Assembly: GCA_013813875.1 (NCBI GenBank)
Contig: JACCQZ010000165.1
Span: 1 to 39,844, forward strand
Source: Gemmatimonadales bacterium
GTDB lineage: Bacteria; Gemmatimonadota; Gemmatimonadetes; Gemmatimonadales; GWC2-71-9
Reading direction: 5' to 3'
DNA length: 39,844 nt
Each line of letters opens with the position of its first letter. The stretch's first letter is position 1. The translations under genes were made by a program, and so were the position numbers. The notes under the pieces are model-generated. The model saw nothing but the letters and a program-made list of their open reading frames with translations, did not search any database and was not told the DNA's origin. Below, piece after piece: positions 15,171 to 23,717 of this stretch.

Positions 15171-16979
15171 ATGAGACTCGTCGCCGTTCTTATCCTCACT
15201 CTCTTGAGCCGATCGGTCCCGGCCGGGGCTCAGGGCAAGCCGCTCCAGGACCTCGACGCCTACATCACCCGCAGCATGGCGGAGTGGCGGATCCCGGGGC
15301 TGGCGATCGCCGTGGTGCGGAACGACTCGGTGGTGCTGCTGAAGGGTTACGGGGTGAAGCGGCTGGGTGCGGCCGAGCCGGTGGACGAGCGCACCCTCTT
15401 TGCCATCGGCTCCTCGTCCAAGGCCTTCACCGCGCTGGGCGTGGCGATGCTGGTGGATGAGGGGAAGGTCCGCTGGGACGATCCCGCCACCAAATACCTG
15501 CCGGGGTTCCAGCTCTTCGATCCGTACGTGACCCGCGAGCTCACCGTGCGCGACCTGCTCACCCACCGGAGCGGGTTGGCGCGCGGGGATCTGATGTGGT
15601 ACGCCCAGGATCTCCCGCGGGACAGCGTCCTGCACCGGGTCCGGTACCTGAAGCCCACCTGGAGCCTTCGGGCTCACTTCGGCTACCAGAATATCATGTA
15701 CCTCGCGGCCGGCCAGCTCACCGCACGGGTGGCCGGCAAGTCATGGGACGAGGTCATGCGGGATCGCATCCTCACCCCGCTCGGCATGAGCTCCAGCAAC
15801 ACCAGCGTCAGCGAACTCCATCGCCTACCGAACGTAGCCACGCCGCACGAGGAGGTTGACGACACGGTGCGGGCCGTCCCGTACCACAACATCGACAACG
15901 CCGGCCCTGCCGGGTCTATCAACTCCAACGTGGTGGACATGGCGCAGTGGCTCCGTTTTCAGCTCGCCGGTGGAAAGGTAGGCGGAAAGCCGCTTCTGAG
16001 CGCGGGCGCCTTCGACGAGACCCACACACCCCAGACCATCGTTCGCCTCGAAGGGGCGTGGAAGCTCATAATGCCGGATGCGCACTTCGCCGCCTACGGT
16101 CTGGGCTGGCTCCTCCACGATTACCGGGGCCGTAAGATCGCTCAGCACGGAGGAGGCATCGACGGAATGCACGCGCTGGTGGGTCTGATGCCCGAGGAGA
16201 AGACCGGAGTGGTGATCCTCACAAACCTAGCGGGCAACTCTCTTACCCACGCCCTGATGTACCGGATCTTCGATGCGTATTTGAAGCAGCCCCGGAAAGA
16301 CTGGAGCACGGAGCTATTGAAGGGACTCGAGGCGCTGGAAGCCCAAGCCAAGGCCGAGAAGAAGAGCCGTGAAGTTCAGCGGGTAACGGGGACATCGCCT
16401 TCACTGAGCCTGGACAAGTATGCGGGAACCTACGCGGACAGCATGTACGGCGAGGCGACGGTGGGCGCCAACGGCGGCAAGGTGGTCTTGCGATACGGGT
16501 CCATGACCGGCGACCTCGAGCATTGGCAGCACGACACCTTCCGCTCGCAGTGGCGGCAACGGCACCACGGCAAGGCCTTCGTCACCTTCGGCCTGGACGC
16601 CGGCGGCAAGGTGGACGAGATGGAGGTGGAGGACCTGGCCGAGTTCAAGCGCAAGCCGGAGGTCCCCGACACCGTTCCGGCGCTGCAACTGGCGGAAGCC
16701 GCCCTGTCCAAGTACACCGGCAGTTTCGCGGCCGCCTCGCTGCCGGTCACCGCCGAGGTCCAGGTGGTCGGGGGTCGGCTCAAGCTGACCGTGGCCGGGC
16801 AGCCGCCGTACACCCTGATAGCCGTTACTCCCACCCGGTTTCGACTCACCGGCCCCGCGGACATGCCGGCCGGCTTCTTTCTCGACTATACCATGAAGGG
16901 CGAACGTATCGACCACGTGACGCTGGTGCAGCCGGAACCGCAGCCGGCTCTGACGCTCCTCCCGGGTACCACTCAATGA
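15171..16979 (+). CDS. Secreted S12 serine hydrolase with DUF3471 domain (copy A)
   Basis: A 602-residue exported hydrolase. The signal peptide ends near residue 20 (PAGAQ). The S12 domain (25-400) has SxxK S81-S-S-K84, YQN at 172-174 and HGG at 326-328. A DUF3471 domain follows (about 420-500, with YGEATV and LEHWQHDTF), then a further beta domain. The ATG at 15171 has GGAG 7 bases upstream. Its stop overlaps the next ATG (ATGA). It is a close paralogue of the gene at 18586, with long stretches of almost identical DNA. It is the first gene of the plus-strand operon after the shared operator at 15058. The substrate is unknown; the family includes D-stereospecific peptidases. Confidence 0.92.
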   Translation: MRLVAVLILTLLSRSVPAGAQGKPLQDLDAYITRSMAEWRIPGLAIAVVRNDSVVLLKGYGVKRLGAAEPVDERTLFAIGSSSKAFTALGVAMLVDEGKVRWDDPATKYLPGFQLFDPYVTRELTVRDLLTHRSGLARGDLMWYAQDLPRDSVLHRVRYLKPTWSLRAHFGYQNIMYLAAGQLTARVAGKSWDEVMRDRILTPLGMSSSNTSVSELHRLPNVATPHEEVDDTVRAVPYHNIDNAGPAGSINSNVVDMAQWLRFQLAGGKVGGKPLLSAGAFDETHTPQTIVRLEGAWKLIMPDAHFAAYGLGWLLHDYRGRKIAQHGGGIDGMHALVGLMPEEKTGVVILTNLAGNSLTHALMYRIFDAYLKQPRKDWSTELLKGLEALEAQAKAEKKSREVQRVTGTSPSLSLDKYAGTYADSMYGEATVGANGGKVVLRYGSMTGDLEHWQHDTFRSQWRQRHHGKAFVTFGLDAGGKVDEMEVEDLAEFKRKPEVPDTVPALQLAEAALSKYTGSFAAASLPVTAEVQVVGGRLKLTVAGQPPYTLIAVTPTRFRLTGPADMPAGFFLDYTMKGERIDHVTLVQPEPQPALTLLPGTTQ

Positions 16980-18589
16980 TCCGAGCCGCCTTTCCCCGGG
17001 CCATCTGCTCGCTCGGGATCCTCTCCGGCCTGAGCGCGTCGGCGCTGCTGGCCCAGGCCTCGCCGCCGGCGGACCTCGACGCCTACGTATCGGCCGCGCT
17101 CGATAGCTTCGCTACCCCCGGGGCTGCAGTCGCGATCGTCAAGGACGGCCAGGTCGTGCACGCGAAGGGATACGGCGTCCGCCGGCTGGGGGAGCCCGCG
17201 CCGGTGGACTCGCACACGCTCTTCCAGATCGCATCCAACACCAAGGCCTTCACCACCGCCGCGCTGGCCATGCTGGTGGACGAGGGGAAGCTCGCGTGGG
17301 ATGACCCGGTGACGAAGCACCTGCCCTGGTTTCAGCTCTCCGATCCCTACGTCACGCGCGAACTCACCGTGCGCGACCTGCTGGTCCATCGCAGCGGCCT
17401 CGGCCTCGGCGCCGGTGATCTCCTCTGGTACCACTCCGATTACCCGCGCGACAGCATCGTCCGCCGCATCCGCCATGCGAGGGTCGCGTCGAGTTTCCGG
17501 AGCGAGTTCGCCTACGACAACGTGCTCTATGTGGTCGCGGGAGAGGTGATCCCCGCCGTCACCGGCCTGAGCTGGGAGGATTTCATCCGGCAGCGCATCT
17601 TCGTCCCGCTCGGCATGCGCGAGGCGCGGGTCACCGCCAAGGGCGTCCGGCCGGGTGACAACTCCGCCTCCGCGCACGCCAGGGTGGAAGGCCGCCTCAC
17701 CGCCGTCGCCCGCGACACCTTCGACGCAACCAACGCCGCCGGCGGCGTCGTTGCCGGGGTGTCCGACCTCGCGAAGTGGATGCTGGTGCAGCTCGATTCG
17801 GGTCGGGTGCGGGGAAGCACCACCGGGGCCAGCAGCGGGCCAGTGCCCCCGCTGTGGAGCACCGAACGCACCGCGGAGATGTGGTCCGGGCAGACGATCC
17901 AACCGATCAACGAGCTGGGGCCCTCCCTCGCCGGGTACCGGCCGATGTTCCTCCTCTATGGACTGGGGTGGGACCTCCGCGACTACCGCGGCCGCAAGCT
18001 CGTCACCCATACCGGCGGGCTCGACGGGATGACCTCGCGGACGCTGCTGGTGCCGGAGGCCAGGCTCGGCATCGTGGTGCTCACCAACGGCGAGTCACCG
18101 CTCAGTACCGCGGTGGCTTGGCGGGTGCTCGATCACTACCTGGGAGTGCCGCCCACGAACTGGGTGGCCAGGATGGCGGAGTTCGTGCGGGCGCGGGAGG
18201 CCGAGGCACGTGAGATCGAGCGCAAGGCCGCCGGCTCACGACGGCGGGATTCCCGGCCCTCGCTCCCGCTCGCGAGGTACGCCGCCCGGTACAGCGACCA
18301 GATGTACGGAGACGTCACCATCGTGCGGCAGAACGGGCGTCTGGTGCTGCGCTTCAGCCACTCGCCCGCGCTCACCGGCGATTTGGAGCACTGGCAGTAC
18401 GACACGTTCGTGGCGCGGTGGCGCCAGCGAAACATCCCAGATGCCTACGTGACGTTCGCGCTGGGGCCGGATGGCTCGATCGAGACGATGAAGATGGCGG
18501 CCGTCTCTCCCCTCGCGGATTTCAGCTACGATTTTCAGGACCTGCTTTTCAGGCCGGCGCAGGCGGCCGACAATCGGAGTGAACCATGA
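16976..18589 (+). CDS. Secreted S12 serine hydrolase with DUF3471 domain (divergent middle copy)
   Basis: A 537-residue exported S12 hydrolase with a signal peptide (residues 1-27, ALLAQ). Motifs: SxxK S87-N-T-K90, YDN at 180-182 and HTG at 345-347. A DUF3471-type segment (LEHWQYDTF) lies near 465. It lacks the last 70 or so residues present in the flanking copies. It overlaps both neighbours by ATGA, so all three are translated from one message. It is clearly homologous to them but much more diverged, which suggests an older duplication and a different substrate. Confidence 0.92.
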   Translation: MIRAAFPRAICSLGILSGLSASALLAQASPPADLDAYVSAALDSFATPGAAVAIVKDGQVVHAKGYGVRRLGEPAPVDSHTLFQIASNTKAFTTAALAMLVDEGKLAWDDPVTKHLPWFQLSDPYVTRELTVRDLLVHRSGLGLGAGDLLWYHSDYPRDSIVRRIRHARVASSFRSEFAYDNVLYVVAGEVIPAVTGLSWEDFIRQRIFVPLGMREARVTAKGVRPGDNSASAHARVEGRLTAVARDTFDATNAAGGVVAGVSDLAKWMLVQLDSGRVRGSTTGASSGPVPPLWSTERTAEMWSGQTIQPINELGPSLAGYRPMFLLYGLGWDLRDYRGRKLVTHTGGLDGMTSRTLLVPEARLGIVVLTNGESPLSTAVAWRVLDHYLGVPPTNWVARMAEFVRAREAEAREIERKAAGSRRRDSRPSLPLARYAARYSDQMYGDVTIVRQNGRLVLRFSHSPALTGDLEHWQYDTFVARWRQRNIPDAYVTFALGPDGSIETMKMAAVSPLADFSYDFQDLLFRPAQAADNRSEP

Positions 18590-20409
18590 GAACCATCGCG
18601 CAGCTTCTCTTCGCCCTCCTCGTCCTGGCTCCATGGGGGGCCACCGCCGGCGCACAGGCGCGGCCGCTGCAGGGGTTCGACGCCTACGTCAGCCGCAGCA
18701 TGGCGGAGTGGAAAATGCCCGGCCTGGCGATCGCCGTGGTGCGGAACGACTCGGTGGTGCTGCTGAAGGGCTACGGGGTGAAGCGGCTGGGTGCGGGCGA
18801 GCCGGTGGACGAGCGCACCGTCTTCGCCATCGGCTCCTCGTCCAAGGCTTTCACCGCGCTGGGTGTAGCGATGCTGGTGGACGAGGGGAAGGTGCGCTGG
18901 GAGGATCCGGCCACGAAGTACCTGCCGGGCTTCCAACTCTTCGATCCCTACGCGACCCGCGAGCTCACCGTGCGCGACCTCCTCACCCACCGGAGTGGGT
19001 TGTCGCGCGGGGATCTCGTCTGGTACGCGCTGGATATCCCACGGGACAGCATCCTGCACCACGTCCGGTACCTGAAACCGACCTGGAGCCTCCGCTCCCA
19101 CTTCGGATACCAGAACCTCATGTACCTGGCGGCGGGCCAGCTCACCGGTCGGCTCACCGGCAAGTCGTGGGACGAGATCATGCGGGACCGCATCTTCAGA
19201 CCTCTCGGCATGAGCTCCAGCAACACCAGCGTCAACCGACTCGATCGCCTGCCCAATGTGGCCGCGCCGCACGAGGAGGTCGAGGACACGGTGCGGGCCG
19301 TCCCGTACCACAACATTGACAACGTCGGTCCGGCCGGCTCCATCAACTCGAATGTCTCGGATATGGCGCAGTGGGTCCGCTTTCAACTCGCCCGAGGGAA
19401 GGTCGGTGGCAAGCCGCTCCTGAGCGCGGGCGCATTCGATGAGACCCATACTCCCCAGACCATCGTCCCCCTCGAAGGAGCGTGGAAGCTCATGATGCAG
19501 GACGCGCACTTCGCCGCGTACGGCCTGGGGTGGTTCCTGCATGACTACAAGGGCCGGAAGATCGTGCAGCACGGCGGGAACATCGATGGAATGAGTGCGC
19601 TGGTGGCGATGATGCCGGAGGAGAAGACCGGGCTCGTGATCCTGACCAATCTGGGCGGCAACTTCCTGACCTACGCCCTGATGTACCGGGTATTCGACGC
19701 CTATCTGAAGCAGCCCCCGAAGGATTGGAGCGCGGAGCTGTTGAAGGGCCTCGAGGAGCTCGAGGCCCAGAGCAAGGTCGAGGAGAAGAACCGCGAAGCT
19801 CAACGGGTGAAGGGGACCTCGCCGACGCTGGCGCCGCAGAAGTATGCGGGAACCTACCTGGACAGCATGTACGGTGAGGCCACCGTCCGCGCCGAGCGCG
19901 GAAAGCTGGTCCTGCATTACGGGTCCATGATCGGTGACCTCGAGCACTGGCAGCACGACACCTTCCGCTCGCAATGGCGGCAACGCCATCAGGGCAAGAC
20001 GTTCATTACCTTCGGCCTGGACGCGAACAGCAAGGTGGAGGAGATGGAGGTCGAGGATGTGGCCGAGTTCAAGCGCAAGCCGGAGCTCGCCGACACGACC
20101 CCGGCGGTGCAACTGGCGAAAGCCGACCTGCCCCGGTACACCGGTACCTTTGCGTCCGCTTCGCTGCCGGTTACAGCCGAGGTGCAGGTAGTCGGAGATC
20201 AGCTCAAGCTCACCGTTTCCGGGCAGCCCCCGTACACGCTGGTGCCGGTCACCCCGACTCGCTTCCGGCTCAGCGGCCCGGCGGACATGCCGGCAGGGTT
20301 CTTCCTCGACTACACCATGAAGGGGGGACGGGTCATTCACGTGACGCTGGTGCAGCCGGAGCCGCAGCCGGCCATGACGCTCCTCCCGCAGCGCGGGGCG
20401 GGGCGGTAG
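18586..20409 (+). CDS. Secreted S12 serine hydrolase with DUF3471 domain (copy B)
   Basis: A 607-residue paralogue of the gene at 15171, with the same layout: signal peptide (1-24, AGAQA), S12 domain with SxxK S84-S-S-K87, Y175-Q-N177 and H329-G-G331, then DUF3471 and a terminal beta domain. It starts with an ATGA overlap. Large parts, including the segment before the SxxK motif and the LEHWQHDTFRSQW segment, are nearly identical to copy A in DNA, so the duplication is recent or kept alike by gene conversion. The next gene, a D-aminoacylase-like lipoprotein, starts 8 bases after the stop. Confidence 0.92.
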   Translation: MRTIAQLLFALLVLAPWGATAGAQARPLQGFDAYVSRSMAEWKMPGLAIAVVRNDSVVLLKGYGVKRLGAGEPVDERTVFAIGSSSKAFTALGVAMLVDEGKVRWEDPATKYLPGFQLFDPYATRELTVRDLLTHRSGLSRGDLVWYALDIPRDSILHHVRYLKPTWSLRSHFGYQNLMYLAAGQLTGRLTGKSWDEIMRDRIFRPLGMSSSNTSVNRLDRLPNVAAPHEEVEDTVRAVPYHNIDNVGPAGSINSNVSDMAQWVRFQLARGKVGGKPLLSAGAFDETHTPQTIVPLEGAWKLMMQDAHFAAYGLGWFLHDYKGRKIVQHGGNIDGMSALVAMMPEEKTGLVILTNLGGNFLTYALMYRVFDAYLKQPPKDWSAELLKGLEELEAQSKVEEKNREAQRVKGTSPTLAPQKYAGTYLDSMYGEATVRAERGKLVLHYGSMIGDLEHWQHDTFRSQWRQRHQGKTFITFGLDANSKVEEMEVEDVAEFKRKPELADTTPAVQLAKADLPRYTGTFASASLPVTAEVQVVGDQLKLTVSGQPPYTLVPVTPTRFRLSGPADMPAGFFLDYTMKGGRVIHVTLVQPEPQPAMTLLPQRGAGR

Positions 20410-20417
20410 GCCGACGC

Positions 20418-22157
20418 ATGCGACCTCGCCTTGGTGCACTCGCCGTCGCGGCCCTCGCCGCCTGCCGTCCGGGTTCCGGCACTCCCACGGTCGAGCCATC
20501 GGCCGACACCCGCTACGATGTGATCATCAGCGGAGCCCGGGTGGTGGATGGGACCGGGAATGCCTGGTTCCTGGGGGACGTAGGCGTACGCGGCGATCGA
20601 ATCGCCCGGGTCGCGCCGGCGGGCTCGCTCGCCCGCGCCGCCACCCCCACCAGGGTGGATGCTCGCGGGCTCGTAGTCGCCCCCGGCTTCATCGACATCC
20701 AAGGGCAATCGTACGACCATCTCCTCCTGGGCGACGGGCGCGCGCTCAACAAAGTGACCCAGGGAGTGACGACGGAGATCCTGGGAGAGGGCTATACCCC
20801 GGCGCCGTCCAACGACAGAGTCGAGTCTCTGCTCGGGTTCTTCGTCTCCGACGCGGACTCGGCCGCCGGCCGCACGGCGGTGGCAGGGTTCCGGGGACCG
20901 CACGGATTCGGCGCCTGGCTGGAGGCGATGGAGCGGCATGGCATCTCGGTGAACGTCGGCTCGTTCCTGGGTGCTTCGACGGTGCGGGTCTACGCCAAGG
21001 GAATGGCGGAAGGGGCGGCCTCGCCCGCCGAGCTCGACACCATGCGCGCCGCCGTCAGTCGGGCGATGGAGGACGGCGCCTTTGGCCTCGGCACCGCGCT
21101 GATCTATCCGCCGGGCAATTTCGCCTCCACCGCCGAGCTGATCGAGCTGGCCCGGGCGATGGCGCCTCATCACGGCGTCTACATCACCCACATGCGCTCC
21201 GAGGCTGACGATTTCCTCGAAGGCATTGACGAGGCGTTCGCCATTGGCCGGGATGCGGGAGTGCCGGTCGAGATCTACCATCTCAAGGCGGCGGGCAAGC
21301 GCAACTGGCGCAAGGCCGCGCTCGCGATCGCCAAGATTGACTCCGCGCGTGCCGCGGGGCAGGATGTGGGAGCCGACATGTATCCCTACGAAGCCGGCGG
21401 CACGGCCCTGGCCGCCTGCTTCCCGCCGTGGGCCTCGGCCGACGACGAGCTGTTGGAAAACCTGAAGGATTCCTCGACCCGCGCGCGGATCCGGGCCGAC
21501 GTCGCCGCGGACCGATCCGGCGAATGGGAGAACCTTTGTCAGCTCGCCACACCGGAAGGCGTGCGCATCGGCGGGTTCGAGGTGCCGGAGCACAAGGCGT
21601 GGGAAGGGAAAAGTCTCGCCGAGATCGCGGCGAGCAGACGCCAGGACTGGGTGGACGCGCTCATCGACCTCACCGTGAAGGAGGAGGGCCGACTCGGCGC
21701 ACTCTACTTCCTCGCGTCCGAGGAGAACCTCGCGCTTCAGATCCGTCAGCCCTGGATCAAATTCGGCACCGACGCCGGAGCGATCGAGACGGACAGCGTT
21801 CCCGAGGGAGAGACTCATCCCCGCACCTACGGCACATACACCCGGATTCTGGGGCGCTACGTGCGGGAGCAACGACTCCTGCCGCTGGAGGATGCGGTGC
21901 GCAAGATGACGTCGGCGGTGGCGGCCAGGCTCTCGCTGCGGGACCGGGGACTCGTTCGCGAAGGGATGTACGCCGACCTCGTCGTCTTCGACCCGGCCAC
22001 TGTCGGCGATCGCGCGACCTACGACCGCTCGCACCAGCTTTCGGCCGGCATCCGGCACGTCTTCGTGAACGGCATCGCGGTGCTGCGCGGCGGCGCGCAC
22101 ACCGGGGCAAAACCCGGGCGGGCTGTTCGGGGGCCGGGGTGGATACAGGATCGGTGA
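20418..22157 (+). CDS. D-aminoacylase-family amidohydrolase lipoprotein with altered metal motif
   Basis: A 579-residue amidohydrolase-superfamily lipoprotein (lipobox LAAC, Cys16), homologous to N-acyl-D-amino-acid deacylases. The usual HxH metal motif after GFID is replaced by Q95-G-Q97 (FIDIQGQS), and the bridging-Cys position is E124 (GEGYTP). H258 (HMRSE), H288 (YHLK) and D452 (FGTDAG) are kept. This may be a subfamily with a single metal or another chemistry; loss of activity is also possible, but the protein is otherwise intact. It is the fourth gene of the plus-strand operon, right after the three S12 hydrolases, so a role in N-acyl or peptide hydrolysis is likely. Confidence 0.87.
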   Translation: MRPRLGALAVAALAACRPGSGTPTVEPSADTRYDVIISGARVVDGTGNAWFLGDVGVRGDRIARVAPAGSLARAATPTRVDARGLVVAPGFIDIQGQSYDHLLLGDGRALNKVTQGVTTEILGEGYTPAPSNDRVESLLGFFVSDADSAAGRTAVAGFRGPHGFGAWLEAMERHGISVNVGSFLGASTVRVYAKGMAEGAASPAELDTMRAAVSRAMEDGAFGLGTALIYPPGNFASTAELIELARAMAPHHGVYITHMRSEADDFLEGIDEAFAIGRDAGVPVEIYHLKAAGKRNWRKAALAIAKIDSARAAGQDVGADMYPYEAGGTALAACFPPWASADDELLENLKDSSTRARIRADVAADRSGEWENLCQLATPEGVRIGGFEVPEHKAWEGKSLAEIAASRRQDWVDALIDLTVKEEGRLGALYFLASEENLALQIRQPWIKFGTDAGAIETDSVPEGETHPRTYGTYTRILGRYVREQRLLPLEDAVRKMTSAVAARLSLRDRGLVREGMYADLVVFDPATVGDRATYDRSHQLSAGIRHVFVNGIAVLRGGAHTGAKPGRAVRGPGWIQDR

Positions 22158-22179
22158 TCCGAGTACTTTCACCACGCCG

Positions 22180-23073
22180 ATGACCGCTTCGATTCCCTTC
22201 TACCTGGTAGACGTCTTCGCCGATGCGCCGTTCACCGGTAACCCGCTGGCCCTCGTCGTCGACGCCGAGCACATCAAAGAACCCGTGATGCGCGCAGTGG
22301 CTCGTGAGTTCAACCAGTCCGAGACGACGTTCCTGCTACCTCCCACCCGCGCCGGGGCGACGTGGCGCCTGCGCTCGTTCACCCCGGCGGGCGCCGAGGT
22401 CTTCGGCGTGGGCCACAACGCCCTGGGCGCCTGGTGGTGGCTGGCGACCGCGGGCCGGCTCGCGCTCGGTAACGACGGGGGCCGCTTCGCCCAGGAGATC
22501 GGCGCCCGAGTCCTCCCCGTCGAGGTGATCGCCGAGGATGGGCGACCTCTCGGGATCCTGATGGACCAGGCGCCACCAGAGTTTGGGAACATTGTCGAGG
22601 ACCGTGCGGCGCTGGCAGCGGCGCTGGGCTTGGCCGGCGAGGACCTCGCCGAGCACGCACCGGCACAGGTTGTATCTACAGGGGCCGCGCACTTGCTGGT
22701 ACCGGCGCGGGATCGCGGGGTCGTCGATCGCGCTCGGCCTGAGGCGCCCCACCTCGCGGCAGCCTTGCAAAGCGTCGGAGGCCAAGGATGTTATCTGTAC
22801 TGCCTCGATACGGTGGACGCCGATACGGTGGCACATGCGCGGTTCTTCAATCCCACCGTCGGTATCTGGGAGGATCCGGCCACCGGTAGCGCCGCCGGTC
22901 CGCTGGTGAGCCAACTCGTCCGTCAGGGCGTCGTGCCCGATGGCTCGACTGTGCTGGTCGAACAGGGGCATGCCATGGGACGCCCGAGTCGGATCCAGGT
23001 CCAGGTGGCCGGCCACCGGGTCCGCATCGGCGGAGCCGCAGTGGTCGTGGCGGAAGGCACGCTGCGCATCTGA
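22180..23073 (+). CDS. PhzF-family isomerase/epimerase
   Basis: A 297-residue protein of the PhzF family, which has the diaminopimelate-epimerase fold. Seen: the N-terminal VDVFADAPFTGNPLALV block (10-26), the catalytic Glu in NQSETTF (E48), RSFTPAGAEVFGVGHNALGA and the C-terminal GIWEDPATGSAAGPL block. Family members isomerise small acids, and most have unknown substrates. It starts 22 bases after the deacylase and lies in the same direction as the peptidase operon, so it may act on a released amino-acid derivative. That link is inference. Confidence 0.9.
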   Translation: MTASIPFYLVDVFADAPFTGNPLALVVDAEHIKEPVMRAVAREFNQSETTFLLPPTRAGATWRLRSFTPAGAEVFGVGHNALGAWWWLATAGRLALGNDGGRFAQEIGARVLPVEVIAEDGRPLGILMDQAPPEFGNIVEDRAALAAALGLAGEDLAEHAPAQVVSTGAAHLLVPARDRGVVDRARPEAPHLAAALQSVGGQGCYLYCLDTVDADTVAHARFFNPTVGIWEDPATGSAAGPLVSQLVRQGVVPDGSTVLVEQGHAMGRPSRIQVQVAGHRVRIGGAAVVVAEGTLRI

Positions 23074-23101
23074 GCGCGACATGAACGAGGGAGAACGAGC
23101 C

Positions 23102-23536
23102 ATGAACGAAGTGGACGAGCGCTATCTGCGCAGGGCGATCGAGCTGGCGGGCGCCGCGCGTGCCGCGGGTGACCCGCCCTATGGATCGCTGCTCGTCGGC
23201 CCCGGAGGGGAGGTGCTCGCAGAGGAGCGCAACACGGTCGCCACTGGCCGGGACATCACGGCGCACCCGGAGCTGAAGCTGGCTCGGTGGGCGGCACAGC
23301 TGGACCCCGAAGTGGCGCAGGGGACTTCCATGTATACCAGCTGCCAACCGTGCGCCATGTGCGCGAACGCGATCGCGCGATCGGGCCTTGGTCGCGTCGT
23401 CTTCGCACTCTCCGGCGAGCAGCTCCAGCAGCTCAAGCCCCGAGGGTCGGTGAGCCCGGATGCGGCCGAAGTGGCCTATGAAGGGCCCGCGCTGTTCGAC
23501 GAGGCGCGGGTGCCGATCGACGGCTACTACGGCTGA
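23102..23536 (+). CDS. Cytidine/deoxycytidylate-deaminase-fold nucleoside deaminase
   Basis: A 144-residue zinc deaminase. H55-P-E57 gives one zinc ligand and the catalytic Glu, and C84-A-M-C87 (after SCQP) gives the other ligands; this is the tRNA-adenosine/guanine-deaminase type. HPE instead of the usual HAE is a mild variant. The ATG at 23102 is chosen over an in-frame ATG at 23081 because GGGAG precedes it at good distance. It follows the PhzF gene by 28 bases and ends the gene run. The substrate (guanine, cytosine or other) cannot be told. Confidence 0.88.
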   Translation: MNEVDERYLRRAIELAGAARAAGDPPYGSLLVGPGGEVLAEERNTVATGRDITAHPELKLARWAAQLDPEVAQGTSMYTSCQPCAMCANAIARSGLGRVVFALSGEQLQQLKPRGSVSPDAAEVAYEGPALFDEARVPIDGYYG

Positions 23537-23539
23537 GGT

Positions 23540-23696
23540 CGCTGGAATCGCTACAGGCGCGCGCCGCCTACGAGCAGACAGCGCTCCTCGCTCGACGCGA
23601 GGCCGGAGATGCTCGGCGCTGAGTCAGACGCAGTTGGGACAGCTCACCGCCGCGGTGCAGCTCTACCGGGCACTGGGCGGGAGCTGGCGGGAGTAG
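23540..23696 (+). pseudogene. Remnant of a TolC/NodT-type outer-membrane efflux protein
   Basis: The end of this stretch reads SQTQLGQLTAAVQLYRALGG followed by SW, the very typical C-terminus of RND outer-membrane factor lipoproteins (NodT family). Before it, about 85 bases in another frame read like the preceding coiled-coil helix (RSLESLQARAAYEQTALLA). There is no start, no barrel and a frame change, so it is a small decayed fragment. No efflux-pump genes are in the window. Confidence 0.55.
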
Positions 23697-23717
23697 AGCG
23701 GGCGCTGGGGCCGGGGC

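Noticed and set aside
18535-22175. Two long minus-strand open frames (654 and 612 codons) opposite S12 copy B and the deacylase
   Set aside because: Both are mirror frames of clear plus-strand genes, have no ribosome sites and show no protein family pattern.
23331-23338. A TGTATACC sequence similar to the operator
   Set aside because: It lies inside the deaminase coding region, the last base differs, and the codons are explained by the protein (MYTS).
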